In this document: piece after piece, positions 1-7,979 of the stretch | How positions within the stretch are numbered: the stretch's first letter is position 1 | How the letters are laid out: every line of letters starts with the position of its first letter | NCBI RefSeq assembly: GCF_905200055.1 | Contig: NZ_CAJKIS010000018.1 | Coordinates: forward strand, 1-45,550 | Source: an uncultured Fusobacterium sp. | GTDB taxonomy: Bacteria; Fusobacteriota; Fusobacteriia; Fusobacteriales; Fusobacteriaceae | Direction of reading: 5' to 3' | Length of the DNA stretch: 45,550 nucleotides | The notes under the pieces: model-generated | What the model was told of the DNA's origin: nothing | What the model saw: only the letters and a program-made list of their open reading frames with translations | Database searches by the model: none | Position numbers and translations under genes: made by a program

Positions 1-10
1 TCCATGTCGT

Positions 11-119
11 AGAATAAAGAGAGAGTAGCACTCATCTGACTAAAATTCCGAAACTTGACTTCGTCTTCAAACACGTCGGAATTTTTAGCGTCAGATTTCG
101 TAACTCTCTCTAATATTCT
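11..119. repeat. Imperfect palindromic intergenic element
   Basis: The outer arms (about 11-27 and 101-119) share AGAATA and AGAGAGAGT in inverted order. The inner arms ATCTGAC / GTCAGAT (34-40 and 90-96) and TAAAATTCCGA / TCGGAATTTTTA (41-51 and 76-87) continue the helix with small bulges. The whole can fold as one hairpin of about 109 nt. It has no T-tract and no ORF, so it is not a simple terminator. A MITE-like or other dispersed palindrome is the likeliest reading; a structured RNA is possible. The region from 120 to 230 shows nothing else I can name. Confidence 0.6.
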
Positions 120-230
120 TCTCCAAATTACATTTAGCTGATATTAGGGAAAGGGAAAATAACTTAATGTAAATTAGAACGATAAGTTTTTTGTTGAATT
201 TTTAAGTATAAAAAGTGAATTAAAATTAGT

Positions 231-260
231 TTGAATGAAATAAAAAAAACATGGTATAAT
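231..260 (+). promoter_or_regulatory. Promoter of iadA
   Basis: TTGAAT at 231-236 and TATAAT at 255-260 are separated by 18 bp, with an extended -10 (TGg just before TATAAT). It lies about 30 bp upstream of the iadA start. Confidence 0.75.
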
Positions 261-291
261 ATACTCAATATAAAATATAGTGAGGTGGAAT

Positions 292-1446
292 ATGTTTAAA
301 CTTATTAAAAATGTAGAAATTTACAATCCAGAATTTAAAGGGGTTCAAGATATTCTTTTTTGCAATGATAAAATTGTAAAAATTGATAAAAATATTGAAC
401 TTAATGGTTTTGAATGTGAAATAATAGATGGAACAGGAAAAAAAGCTGTACCGGGATATATTGATCAACATATCCATATAACAGGTGGAGGTGGAGAGGG
501 AAGTTTTAAGACTAGAGTTCCTGAAGCACCACTTTCAAAAATTGTTGAAGCAGGAGTTACTACTGTGATTGGAGTATTAGGAACAGATAGTACAACAAGA
601 AATGTAGAAAATATTGTAGCAAAAGCTAAAGGGTTAAAAGAGGAGGGAATCTCTTGCTATGTAACAACTGGTGCTTATGAGTTTCCATCACCTACAATCA
701 CAGGAACAGTAAAAAGAGATGTTACTTTTATAGATGAGATCATCGGGGTAAAACTTGCAATCTCAGATCACAGAGCATCATATATTGATGAGGCTATTCT
801 TGAAGATTTAGGATCTCAAGTTAGAACTGCTGGAATGTTCTCAAATAAAGCTGGAATAGTTGTACTTCATATGGGAGATGGAGATAGACTTCTTTCTCAA
901 GTTATGAATGTAATAGAAAAATCAGAAATCCCTATTAAACACTTTTTACCTACACATGTAAATAGAAAGAAAGAGGTTTTTGATTCTGCTATTGAATTTG
1001 CTAAAAAAGGTGGATATATAGATATTACAGACTCTTTTGCTGAGGAGGATTATGCTACTGCATCTAAAGGAGTAGTTATGGCTAAAGAAGCTGGAGTTGA
1101 TTTAAGTCATATAACCTTCAGTTCAGATGGATATGGAAGTTTCTCTGATTATGATGAGGCTGGAAACTTAATTAGAATAGGAGCATCTCCTATCAATGTT
1201 CACCAAGCTGAAATCAAAAGACTTATCAATAATTATGGATTTACTTTAAGTGAAGCACTTCAATTTTTAACAATAAACCCAGCTAAATTCTTAAAACTTT
1301 ATCCAGCTAAAGGAGTTTTAGCAGAGGGAAGTGATGCTGATATGGTATTATTAGATGAAAATCTTGATATTACAGATGTTTTTGCTCTTGGAAAACAATT
1401 TGTAAGAAGTAAAAAGGTTATTAGAAAAGGAACTTACGAAGATTAA
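292..1446 (+). CDS. iadA: Isoaspartyl dipeptidase (beta-aspartyl peptidase)
   Basis: Zinc enzyme of the amidohydrolase superfamily that cleaves beta-aspartyl dipeptides released from damaged proteins; cytoplasmic. The 384-residue protein shows the HxH metal motif (DQHIH, H60 and H62), a lysine in the position of the carboxylated lysine (GVKLA, K154), histidines H193 (LHMGDG) and H222 (THVNR) and the catalytic aspartate D279 (FSSDGYG). All these match the order known for E. coli IadA. A GTG 12 bp upstream is in frame, but it overlaps the GAGGTGG ribosome site, so the ATG at 292 is chosen. It has its own extended -10 promoter. Length is normal for the family. Confidence 0.93.
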   Translation: MFKLIKNVEIYNPEFKGVQDILFCNDKIVKIDKNIELNGFECEIIDGTGKKAVPGYIDQHIHITGGGGEGSFKTRVPEAPLSKIVEAGVTTVIGVLGTDSTTRNVENIVAKAKGLKEEGISCYVTTGAYEFPSPTITGTVKRDVTFIDEIIGVKLAISDHRASYIDEAILEDLGSQVRTAGMFSNKAGIVVLHMGDGDRLLSQVMNVIEKSEIPIKHFLPTHVNRKKEVFDSAIEFAKKGGYIDITDSFAEEDYATASKGVVMAKEAGVDLSHITFSSDGYGSFSDYDEAGNLIRIGASPINVHQAEIKRLINNYGFTLSEALQFLTINPAKFLKLYPAKGVLAEGSDADMVLLDENLDITDVFALGKQFVRSKKVIRKGTYED

Positions 1447-1470
1447 TCAAAAGAAAGATGGTGGGAACTA

Positions 1471-1866
1471 ATGGAAGAAAAAGAAAATATAAATCTTGAA
1501 AAAGAGGAGTATAAGAAGGAATATAATGAGAAACGTTTTTTTGAGAAAGTAAAAAATGTTTTAAAAATTGTAGGGATAAAGGGAACATATATGCTTTTAA
1601 TTCTCTATAATACTCTACAAAGAAAGGATATTCCACCTAAAGAAAAATCAATAATTATTGGAGCTTTAGGATACTTTCTTCTTCCATTAGATGCTCTGCC
1701 AGATATTACACCAATAATTGGTTATAGTGATGATATTTTTGCTTTGGGAATGGCTATTTTAAAGGTTATGCCCTATATTGATGATGAGATAAAAGGAAAA
1801 TCTAGGGAACAGATAATAAAATGGTTTAAAATTTCTAAAGAGGAATTGGAACTTTTGATAAAATAA
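1471..1866 (+). CDS. DUF1232 (YkvA-like) membrane protein
   Basis: A 131-residue protein. A charged N-terminal helix (residues 1-30) is followed by the DUF1232 core at about 58-95, with the family's LPLDALPD segment and a hydrophobic stretch that could enter the membrane. The family's function is unknown. It starts 24 bp after iadA behind GGTGGG and is probably co-transcribed with it. A good terminator follows. Confidence 0.85.
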   Translation: MEEKENINLEKEEYKKEYNEKRFFEKVKNVLKIVGIKGTYMLLILYNTLQRKDIPPKEKSIIIGALGYFLLPLDALPDITPIIGYSDDIFALGMAILKVMPYIDDEIKGKSREQIIKWFKISKEELELLIK

Positions 1867-1873
1867 AAGGAAA

Positions 1874-1916
1874 AAAAGGATGTACAAACTATAAATTTGG
1901 AACATCCTATTTTTTT
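1874..1916 (+). terminator. Rho-independent terminator after the iadA-DUF1232 unit
   Basis: Stem AGGATGT (1877-1883) pairs with ACATCCT (1902-1908), followed by a run of T. Confidence 0.8.
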
Positions 1917-1931
1917 AAATTATGATAAAAT

Positions 1932-1941
1932 ATGGTATAAT
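1932..1941 (+). promoter_or_regulatory. Extended -10 promoter of the Fic toxin-antitoxin unit
   Basis: TGgTATAAT ends at 1941; the -35 is weak and sits in the T-run of the preceding terminator. It lies about 48 bp upstream of the antitoxin start and matches the extended -10 of iadA. Confidence 0.55.
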
Positions 1942-1988
1942 ATTAGTATAAAAAAATTTCAAATAGGAAAGTAAAAAAGGAGCCAAAA

Positions 1989-2135
1989 ATGACTGATAAA
2001 GAGAAATTTGAATATGTAATTCACACAAATGAGCTTGAAGGTCATGAGTTTACAGAAGAAGAAAAAGAAATTATAAAAAAAGTTGCTTGTGGAGAAATGA
2101 GTTCAAAGGAAGCATTAAAAATATTTTTGAAATAG
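1989..2135 (+). CDS. VbhA-like antitoxin of a Fic toxin
   Basis: A 48-residue acidic protein just upstream of a Fic gene. It contains TNELEG (residues 13-18), which fits the (S/T)xxxE(G/N) inhibitory motif of class I Fic antitoxins such as VbhA. In that family the glutamate points into the Fic ATP site and blocks adenylylation. The C-terminal half has a helix, acidic stretch, helix pattern typical of these antitoxins. AAAAAGGAG precedes the ATG. The gap to the toxin start is 9 bp, so the two are translated from one message. It is short enough to be missed by automatic annotation. Confidence 0.85.
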   Translation: MTDKEKFEYVIHTNELEGHEFTEEEKEIIKKVACGEMSSKEALKIFLK

Positions 2136-2144
2136 GGTGGAACT

Positions 2145-2720
2145 ATGGATAAATATGTTTATACTAATAGTGAAGTATTGAAAAATAAGTTTGATATAAG
2201 AAAAAGTGAGGATTTAGCAAGAAAAGAGAGGACTTTAACTTCAATAAGATTATTGGAGATACTAGATGATAAATCTAAAATAAAACATACCTTTGATTTA
2301 AAACATTTACAAAAGATTCATAAATATATATTTCAAGATCTTTATAATTGGGCAGGAAAATTAAGAGATGTAGATATAGCTAAAGGAGGAACTTTATTTT
2401 GTAAAGCTATTAATATAGATAGTTTTTCTAAAGATATTTTTTCTAAACTTCAAAAAGAGAACTGGTTAAAAGATTATTCAAAAGAGGAGATAGCTGAAAA
2501 ACTAGCTATTCTTTTTCTTGATATAAATGCTTTACACCCTTTTAGAGAAGGAAACGGCAGAACTCAAAGAGAGTTTATAAGGGAACTTGCTGAAGAAAGA
2601 GGCTTTATTTTAACCTTTAAAAATATCTCCAAAGAAAAAATGATAGAACTTTCTATAAAAGATAATCCAAAAGAGTTAGCTCAATTTTTCTTAGCTGATA
2701 TAAGAGATTTACATAAATAA
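2145..2720 (+). CDS. Fic-domain AMP-transferase toxin
   Basis: A 191-residue protein with a complete Fic active-site motif HPFREGNGRTQREF starting at H131. This fits HxFx(D/E)GNGRxxR, whose histidine is the catalytic base. The family transfers AMP from ATP onto hydroxyl groups of target proteins; known class I targets include topoisomerase GyrB and ParE, but the target here cannot be told. No inhibitory motif is seen within the protein, consistent with a separate antitoxin directly upstream. The segment WAGKLRDVDIAKGG is the usual flap region before the motif. It looks intact and active, so it would depend on the antitoxin. Confidence 0.92.
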   Translation: MDKYVYTNSEVLKNKFDIRKSEDLARKERTLTSIRLLEILDDKSKIKHTFDLKHLQKIHKYIFQDLYNWAGKLRDVDIAKGGTLFCKAINIDSFSKDIFSKLQKENWLKDYSKEEIAEKLAILFLDINALHPFREGNGRTQREFIRELAEERGFILTFKNISKEKMIELSIKDNPKELAQFFLADIRDLHK

Positions 2721-2782
2721 ATTTTATATAAAAAATATTAGAACTATAGAATTTAAGTTTTGGAAAATATAAGGGAGGGACA

Positions 2783-3346
2783 ATGAATCCAAGAGAATTA
2801 TTAGAGGCTTTGAGTATAGCTGAGAGATTAAAGGATACAACAAGACATTGTTATACTTCAAAAGGAAGACATGAAAGTGTTGCTGAGCATAGTTGGAATA
2901 TGACTCTAATGGCATTTTTTATAAAAAATGAATTTCCAGAGGCAGATATTAATAAAGTGATTCAAATGTGTATTATACATGATTTAGGAGAGTGTTTTAC
3001 AGGAGATATACCTACTTTTTTGAAAACAAAAGAACATGAGGTTTCAGAAGAGACACTTCTTAATAATTGGATTAAGTCGCTACCAACTACTACTAGAGAT
3101 GAGATGTTAAGTTTATATAAAGAGATGAAAGAGAGAAAAACACTAGAGGCAAAAATTTTCAAAGCTATAGATAGTTTAGAAGCTTTGATACAACATAATT
3201 TTTCAGATATTTCAACATGGTCAGAGAATGAATTTGATCTAAATTTAACATATGCAAATGATAGAGTAAATTTTTCACAATATTTGACCCTATTAAGAGA
3301 AGAGATTAGAAAGGATACTATTCAAAAAATTTCAAATAAAAAATAA
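2783..3346 (+). CDS. HD-domain phosphohydrolase (YfbR/HDDC2-like, probable 5'-deoxynucleotidase)
   Basis: A 187-residue protein with the HD-superfamily metal signature: H36 in VAEHSW, then H66-D67 in IIHDLGE, and GDIPTF after it. Spacing and flanks match the YfbR/HDDC2 group, which removes phosphate from deoxynucleoside monophosphates. The exact substrate is inferred only from family resemblance. Strong AGGGAGG site before the ATG. It stands alone, with a terminator 6 bp after the stop. Confidence 0.85.
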   Translation: MNPRELLEALSIAERLKDTTRHCYTSKGRHESVAEHSWNMTLMAFFIKNEFPEADINKVIQMCIIHDLGECFTGDIPTFLKTKEHEVSEETLLNNWIKSLPTTTRDEMLSLYKEMKERKTLEAKIFKAIDSLEALIQHNFSDISTWSENEFDLNLTYANDRVNFSQYLTLLREEIRKDTIQKISNKK

Positions 3347-3352
3347 ATTTGG

Positions 3353-3388
3353 TTGCACTTCTTAATTAAGAGGTGCAATTTTAATTTT
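3353..3388 (+). terminator. Rho-independent terminator after the HD gene
   Basis: TTGCAC...GTGCAA (3353-3358 and 3373-3378) encloses TCTTAATTAAGA, itself nearly self-complementary, then TTTTAATTTT. Confidence 0.75.
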
Positions 3389-3463
3389 ATTAAATATTAC
3401 TTATGTTATAAATAGTATTTTATATTATCCTAATGAAATAATTTGTTATATGACATATTTTTG

Positions 3464-3492
3464 TTTACAAAATATATTTTATACTATATAAT
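3464..3492 (+). promoter_or_regulatory. Promoter of the exported flavoprotein
   Basis: TTTACA (3464-3469), 17-bp spacer, TATAAT (3487-3492), about 48 bp before the TTG start. Confidence 0.65.
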
Positions 3493-3539
3493 AAACACTG
3501 TATGTTTACTAATTTTATATAAAATATAAGGAGGAAAAA

Positions 3540-5210
3540 TTGAAAGGATTTAAGAATGTTATTTTAGGAACATTACTTCTTGCATCTACTTGTTTTGGTG
3601 CTGAAAAGATCAACACTGCAAGTGCAGGAGGTTTTGGAGGAAAAGTAACTGTTGAAGTAACAACAGAAGGGGAAAAAATAAAGGATTTGAAAGTTGTTTC
3701 GCACAAAGAAACAGCACACATTATGGATAGAGCCTTCCCTATATTAAAAGAGAGAATTTTAGAGGCTCAATCACCTATTATTGACAGCGTATCTGGAGCA
3801 TCATTTACATCTTTTGCAGTAAAAAAAGCTGTAGCTGATGTATTAAAAAAAGAGGGAAAAGATTTTGGAAGAATAACTTTTAAAACAAAGGCTCCTGAGC
3901 AACCTGCAATGATTGGTAAAACTGTAAATACAGATATTGTAATTATAGGAGGAGGTCCAGCAGGTCTAGCTGCTGCTATTTCAGCAAAAGAGGCTGGAGC
4001 AGATAAAGTTACAATAGTTGAAAAATTGGATATTCTTAGTGGAAATGGAAAATTTGATATGAACTTCTTTGATATGATAAATTCAAAGGCACAAAAGGCT
4101 AATGGAATAAAGGATTCAGTAGAGGCTTTCATTAAAGATAAGAGCAATCCTAGAGATACTGCAGAACGTACAAGAGTTCAAGCAGAGGGAGCATATGTTT
4201 TAGATGAATGGTTAAGAGGAATGGGAATTAACCTTAACTATAACTATGGTTTAAGAAATCATATGGCAGAAGCAGATGCTTATGCAGGTGCTCATATTCA
4301 AGATGGATTAGAAAGAAAAGTAAAAGAATTAGGTGTAGATGTTCGTACAGGGACAAAAGGACTTGATTTTATTATGGAAAATGGAAAAGTTACAGGAGTT
4401 AAAGTTCAAAAGAAAAATTTAACATATGATATTAATGCAAAAGCTGTAATTGTAGCAACTGGAGGATTTTCAGCAAATAAAGCTTTACTAGCTAAATATG
4501 CTCCTGGATCAGAAAAAGTAGAAACTTCTAATCAACTTGGAGCAACAGGTGATTTTGTTCCAGTATTTGAAAAAAATGGAATGAAAATGGAAAATATGGA
4601 AGTTCTAAGTGTATTTAAAATGATCATAAGTAAAACAAGAGATCTAACAGGGGCAGGAGATGGATTTGTGCTTGTAAATAAGAATGGAGAGAGATTTATA
4701 GATGAAACTAAATCAGGACTTCCAATGGCATACACTATTCTTGAGCAACCTGAAAGTAAAGTTTTCTATATTTATGATCAAAATTTATATGAATCAGCTT
4801 ACCGTTTGAAAAAACATGTGGCACAAGGACTTCATACTAAAGCAGATACATTGGAAGAGTTAGCAGAAAAACTTGAAATTCCTAAAGATAAATTAGTAGC
4901 AACTATAGATACTTTTAATAAAGGAGTAAGGGGCGAAGTAAAAGATCCGTTTAGAGAAAAAGCATTTACAAGAGAGTTTAAAAACCAAGGACCTTACTAT
5001 GGAGTACAAGTTGAATCAGCAATTCATATGACTAAAGGTGGAGTTGCAGCTAATGAAAAAGCAGAAGTATTGTATGAAAATGGTGAGATAGTAGAAGGAT
5101 TATATGCAGCAGGAGAAGTTACAAATACAAGTGCAGCATATAGTGGAGCTGTTATATTTGGACGTGTAGCTGGAGAGAGTGCAGCAAAATTTGTAAAAAA
5201 TAAAAAGTAA
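3540..5210 (+). CDS. Exported FMN-binding, FAD-dependent reductase (fumarate/urocanate reductase-like)
   Basis: A 556-residue extracytoplasmic flavoprotein. Residues 1-20 are a signal peptide. About 25-105 is an FMN_bind domain with the ApbE flavinylation motif DSVSGAS (82-88), where the last serine would carry covalent FMN. A Rossmann FAD site (IIGGGPAGLAA) starts near 134. This architecture belongs to anaerobic respiratory reductases that reduce C=C bonds outside the membrane. The usual catalytic arginine of the RGxGA segment is replaced (GAGDG, 371-375), and the NRLGG arginine segment near the C-terminus reads NTSAAYSGA. Fumarate is therefore an unlikely substrate; H496 (IHMTKGG) is kept. 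The start is TTG: AGGAGG lies just before it, and no ATG is in place for the signal peptide. Confidence 0.85.
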   Translation: MKGFKNVILGTLLLASTCFGAEKINTASAGGFGGKVTVEVTTEGEKIKDLKVVSHKETAHIMDRAFPILKERILEAQSPIIDSVSGASFTSFAVKKAVADVLKKEGKDFGRITFKTKAPEQPAMIGKTVNTDIVIIGGGPAGLAAAISAKEAGADKVTIVEKLDILSGNGKFDMNFFDMINSKAQKANGIKDSVEAFIKDKSNPRDTAERTRVQAEGAYVLDEWLRGMGINLNYNYGLRNHMAEADAYAGAHIQDGLERKVKELGVDVRTGTKGLDFIMENGKVTGVKVQKKNLTYDINAKAVIVATGGFSANKALLAKYAPGSEKVETSNQLGATGDFVPVFEKNGMKMENMEVLSVFKMIISKTRDLTGAGDGFVLVNKNGERFIDETKSGLPMAYTILEQPESKVFYIYDQNLYESAYRLKKHVAQGLHTKADTLEELAEKLEIPKDKLVATIDTFNKGVRGEVKDPFREKAFTREFKNQGPYYGVQVESAIHMTKGGVAANEKAEVLYENGEIVEGLYAAGEVTNTSAAYSGAVIFGRVAGESAAKFVKNKK

Positions 5211-5233
5211 TATGCGTTGTTAAAGATATTTCA

Positions 5234-5272
5234 GACTGTAGACAAAATAAATTTGTTTACAGTCTTTTTTTT
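5234..5272 (+). terminator. Rho-independent terminator after the flavoprotein
   Basis: GACTGTA (5234-5240) pairs with TACAGTC (5258-5264), followed by eight T. Confidence 0.85.
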
Positions 5273-5321
5273 GCTTAAGGAAATTATAAGACAATTTTTT
5301 TAAGATCTAATTAATAAAAAA

Positions 5322-5350
5322 CTGAAAAAATTGATATTATAAGATATAAT
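5322..5350 (+). promoter_or_regulatory. Candidate promoter of glycerate kinase
   Basis: CTGAAA (5322-5327), 17-bp spacer, TATAAT (5345-5350). The leader to the start codon would be nearly 100 nt. The region is so AT-rich that other -10 boxes are possible. Confidence 0.4.
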
Positions 5351-5448
5351 CTATATTAAGATAATACTATGATAAAAAGGGAAATTTTATAAATAAAGAT
5401 ATCATATAGTTTTAATTTTGATATACAGAGTAGTCTTTAGGAGGAAAA

Positions 5449-6585
5449 ATGAAAATAGTTATAGCACCAGATTCTTTTAAAGAGAGCATGAGTGGGAAAG
5501 TAGCTTGTGAGGCTATAGAAAAAGGGCTTAAAAAAATTTTGAAAGATGCAATATTTGAAAAAGTTCCAATGGCAGATGGAGGAGAGGGAACAACACAATC
5601 TTTAGTAGATGCTACAAATGGAAAAATCTATTGTGTAGAGGTAACAAATCCTTTGGGAGAAAAGGTTGAGGCAAAATTAGGGATACTAGGAGATAGAGAA
5701 ACTGCTATACTTGAAATGGCAAGTGCCAGTGGTTTAGAACTTATTTCAAAAGAAAATAGAGATCCTATGATAACTACAACTTTTGGTACAGGAGAACTTA
5801 TAAAAAAAGCTTTAGAATTAAATGTAAAAACTATTTTAGTAGGAATAGGGGGAAGTGCTACAAATGATGGAGGAGCTGGGATGATACAAGCTCTTGGGGG
5901 TAAACTTTTAGATAGAGATGGAAATCAAATAGGCTTTGGGGGTGGAGAGTTATCTAAGTTGAAAAAAATTGATCTTTCAGACCTCGACGAAAGATTGAAA
6001 GATGTTAAAATTATAGTTGCTTGTGATGTTGATAACCCACTTACTGGAGAGAGGGGGGCTTCATATATATTTGGACGTCAAAAAGGTGGAAATGATAAAA
6101 CTATAGCAATTTTAGATAGAAACTTACAGCATTTTGCACAAATTATAAGAGATGAGCTAAATATAGATATTGAAAATATAGCTGGATCAGGTGCAGCAGG
6201 AGGACTTGGAGCAGGGATGATGGCTTTTCTGTCTGCTGAATTAAAAAGAGGTATAGATATTGTTATTGAATATAGTAAACTTGAGGAAAAATTAAAGGGA
6301 GCTTCTTTTGTAATAACAGGTGAAGGAAGTATAGATGGACAAACTCGTTTTGGTAAAACTCCATATGGTGTAGCTAAAATAGCTAAAAAGAAAGGAATAC
6401 CTGTAATAGCATTAGCTGGAAATATTGGAGAGGATATTGATATATTGTACGACTACGGCTTTGATACTATTTTCTCTATTCTTCCAGGGGTACAAAGTTT
6501 GGAAGTAGCTTTAAAAAATGGAGAAAAAAACTTAGAGAGAACCAGTGAGAATATAGCCAGACTTATTAATAGTTTTAAAAGATAG
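5449..6585 (+). CDS. glxK: Glycerate 2-kinase (GarK/GlxK family)
   Basis: A 378-residue protein that phosphorylates D-glycerate to 2-phosphoglycerate, feeding glycolysis from glycerate, tartronate or glucarate breakdown. The family N-terminus (IAPDSFKESMS) and the phosphate-binding glycine segments ADGGEGTT (43-50), GIGGSATNDGGAGM and GSGAAGGLGAGM are present, as is the late GEGSIDGQT segment. Length is as expected. AGGAGG lies 5 bp before the ATG. It is a single-gene unit followed by a strong bidirectional terminator. It is the last host gene before the prophage. Confidence 0.92.
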   Translation: MKIVIAPDSFKESMSGKVACEAIEKGLKKILKDAIFEKVPMADGGEGTTQSLVDATNGKIYCVEVTNPLGEKVEAKLGILGDRETAILEMASASGLELISKENRDPMITTTFGTGELIKKALELNVKTILVGIGGSATNDGGAGMIQALGGKLLDRDGNQIGFGGGELSKLKKIDLSDLDERLKDVKIIVACDVDNPLTGERGASYIFGRQKGGNDKTIAILDRNLQHFAQIIRDELNIDIENIAGSGAAGGLGAGMMAFLSAELKRGIDIVIEYSKLEEKLKGASFVITGEGSIDGQTRFGKTPYGVAKIAKKKGIPVIALAGNIGEDIDILYDYGFDTIFSILPGVQSLEVALKNGEKNLERTSENIARLINSFKR

Positions 6586-6660
6586 ATTATTTTAAACTTT
6601 GTTATTTGAGAATAAAACTTCATTAATTATAGATTTTAATTGAATATAATCAGAAAATCA

Positions 6661-6694
6661 AAAAGGGTTTGCAACCGAAATTGCAAACCCTTTT
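6661..6694. terminator. Strong bidirectional terminator
   Basis: AAAAGGGTTTGCAA (6661-6674) and TTGCAAACCCTTTT (6681-6694) form a perfect 14-bp hairpin with A and T flanks, so it can work on both strands. It ends glycerate kinase and can also stop leftward transcripts from the prophage. Confidence 0.9.
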
Positions 6695-6819
6695 CTCTAT
6701 AAAATATCTTGTGGAAGGATATAGTTGATAATATAAAGTATTATTATTTCAAGTTTTTAAGTGTTTTGATATTCTTATAATGTTCTTACGGCTCTTGTTA
6801 TAAGAGTGTACTAAAAAGG
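6695..6819. other. Left prophage junction (attL expected here)
   Basis: The space lies between the last host terminator and the 3' end of the leftward integrase, where the attachment core would be by analogy with lambda-type prophages. It holds an 8-bp inverted repeat (TCTTATAA 6773-6780, TTATAAGA 6798-6805). No tRNA gene is present. The core cannot be fixed without the right prophage end, which is outside the window. Confidence 0.4.
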
Positions 6820-7837
6820 TTATTGCAATAGCTCAACTGCTTGACGGAGCTCAAAAATATCCTTGTGAGTGTATATTTTATTTGTTGTAGCAATATCAGT
6901 ATGTCCTATAATTTTAGTGATAGCCACGTCATTTGCTCCTGCTGTAGATAACATACTTGCAAATGTATGTCTTGTATCATGAATAGTGTGTTCTCCTAAC
7001 TCATCATATTTTTTTAAGTATTTTGTAAATTGATTTCTAAAAATAGCATAACTGATTTTATTCTCTTCTTCACTCAAGACTTTATATAAAAGAGATCTTA
7101 TTTTAGAGTGGATAGGAATCAATCTATTTTTTCCAGCCTCAGTCTTGGATCCAGTTCTGATAGTAAATTCTTTCACATCATAATCTTTTAACTCTAAACT
7201 TAAATATTCATTAATCCTCATTCCAGTATAAATAAGAATTAATAGATGAGTTGCCATAATTTCATCATCAGCTTTACTGTATAAAAATTTTATTTCATCA
7301 TGAGTAAATACCATTCTAGTGATAACAGCCTCTCTTTTACCAACTTCAGCAAGACTGGAATAATCTTCTTTGATTATTTGAAGTTTAAGAGCATATTTGA
7401 AGATTCCTTTTAAAAGAGAATTTTACAGCAAGTTTTGTAGCACTAGATTTATTTATACTGTCCATAAAGCTCTGCAACATCAAAGGTGTAAGAGATTGAA
7501 TAGACTTATCTTTGATAGGATCAAAATTCTTTTTATACTGACTTTGAATATTTTTAATCCTAATTTCTGATACTTTCTCACTATGTTCTTTTATATACAT
7601 TTGAAAAATAGCATCAACAGTGACTTCAGAGTTTTTTATAAATTGAGGATCTCTGTTATAAAGCATTAAAGCATCCAATGCCTCTACTTTAGTTTCAAAA
7701 TATCCAATTATTTTTTGCCTCTGCCTTTCTCCATGTTCATTTACACTAACTTTAGCAACCCAAGGTTTTCTTAATTTTCTTTTGTTCTTTCTAGTGTTCA
7801 GTGAATACACAGAACCCATTCCATTTGCATTTCTCAT
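6820..7837 (-). pseudogene. int: Tyrosine-recombinase integrase, frameshifted
   Basis: Two leftward pieces make one phage integrase of about 345 residues. The N-terminal piece (to about 7385) has an arm-type DNA-binding segment and a core-binding domain. The C-terminal piece has the catalytic residues: TGMRINE (first Arg), HDTRHTF (HxxR), GHTDIATTNKIYTH (His and nucleophile Tyr). Reading on in the second frame gives SLLKGIFKYALKLQIIKED, the expected linker. Removing one A from the A4 run (T4 at 7421-7424 on the plus strand) joins the frames. The ATG at 7837 is preceded by AAGGA 12 bp away; a GTG at 7849 is an alternative. This is either a real loss of function or a homopolymer reading error. 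Confidence 0.88.
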
Positions 7838-7860
7838 AAAAAAAATCACGTCCTTTCATA

Positions 7861-7930
7861 ATTTTGTGTATTACAAAATAACCAAAGTCGTGATATACTA
7901 TATTTGCGGTAGAGTACAGTTGACTTTGGT
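7861..7930. repeat. Inverted repeats upstream of the integrase
   Basis: ATTTTGT-gtatt-ACAAAAT (7861-7879), and ACCAAAGTC (7881-7889) with GACTTTGGT (7922-7930), are perfect inverted pairs. They flank the plus-strand -10 box and lie just upstream of the integrase start. They may be binding sites for a regulator or arm-type sites for the recombinase. Confidence 0.45.
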
Positions 7931-7979
7931 CAGTTTGTGCTTGTTCGGCAGCTCCTATTGGCGTAGGGGCTGTTTTTTT
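7871..7979 (+). ncRNA. Candidate small RNA with its own promoter and terminator
   Basis: On the plus strand, between two leftward genes: TTACAA (7871-7876), 17-bp spacer, TATACT (7894-7899) with TG at the extended position. About 50 bp later comes a strong hairpin CAGCTCCTA / TAGGGGCTG (7949-7957 and 7964-7972) followed by seven T. This predicts an RNA of about 75 nt from near 7906. A small hairpin TGAC-TTTG-GTCA lies in its middle. There is no ORF of note. The terminator cannot serve any rightward gene upstream, since there is none. Its T-tract overlaps the dinD stop codon. Confidence 0.5.

Noticed and set aside
3767..4147. 126-residue reverse ORF inside the flavoprotein gene
   Set aside because: Shadow frame of a strong gene with no ribosome site or motif.
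6773..6805. Inverted repeat TCTTATAA / TTATAAGA as the attachment core
   Set aside because: Plausible place, but without the right prophage end it cannot be told from a weak hairpin in AT-rich DNA.
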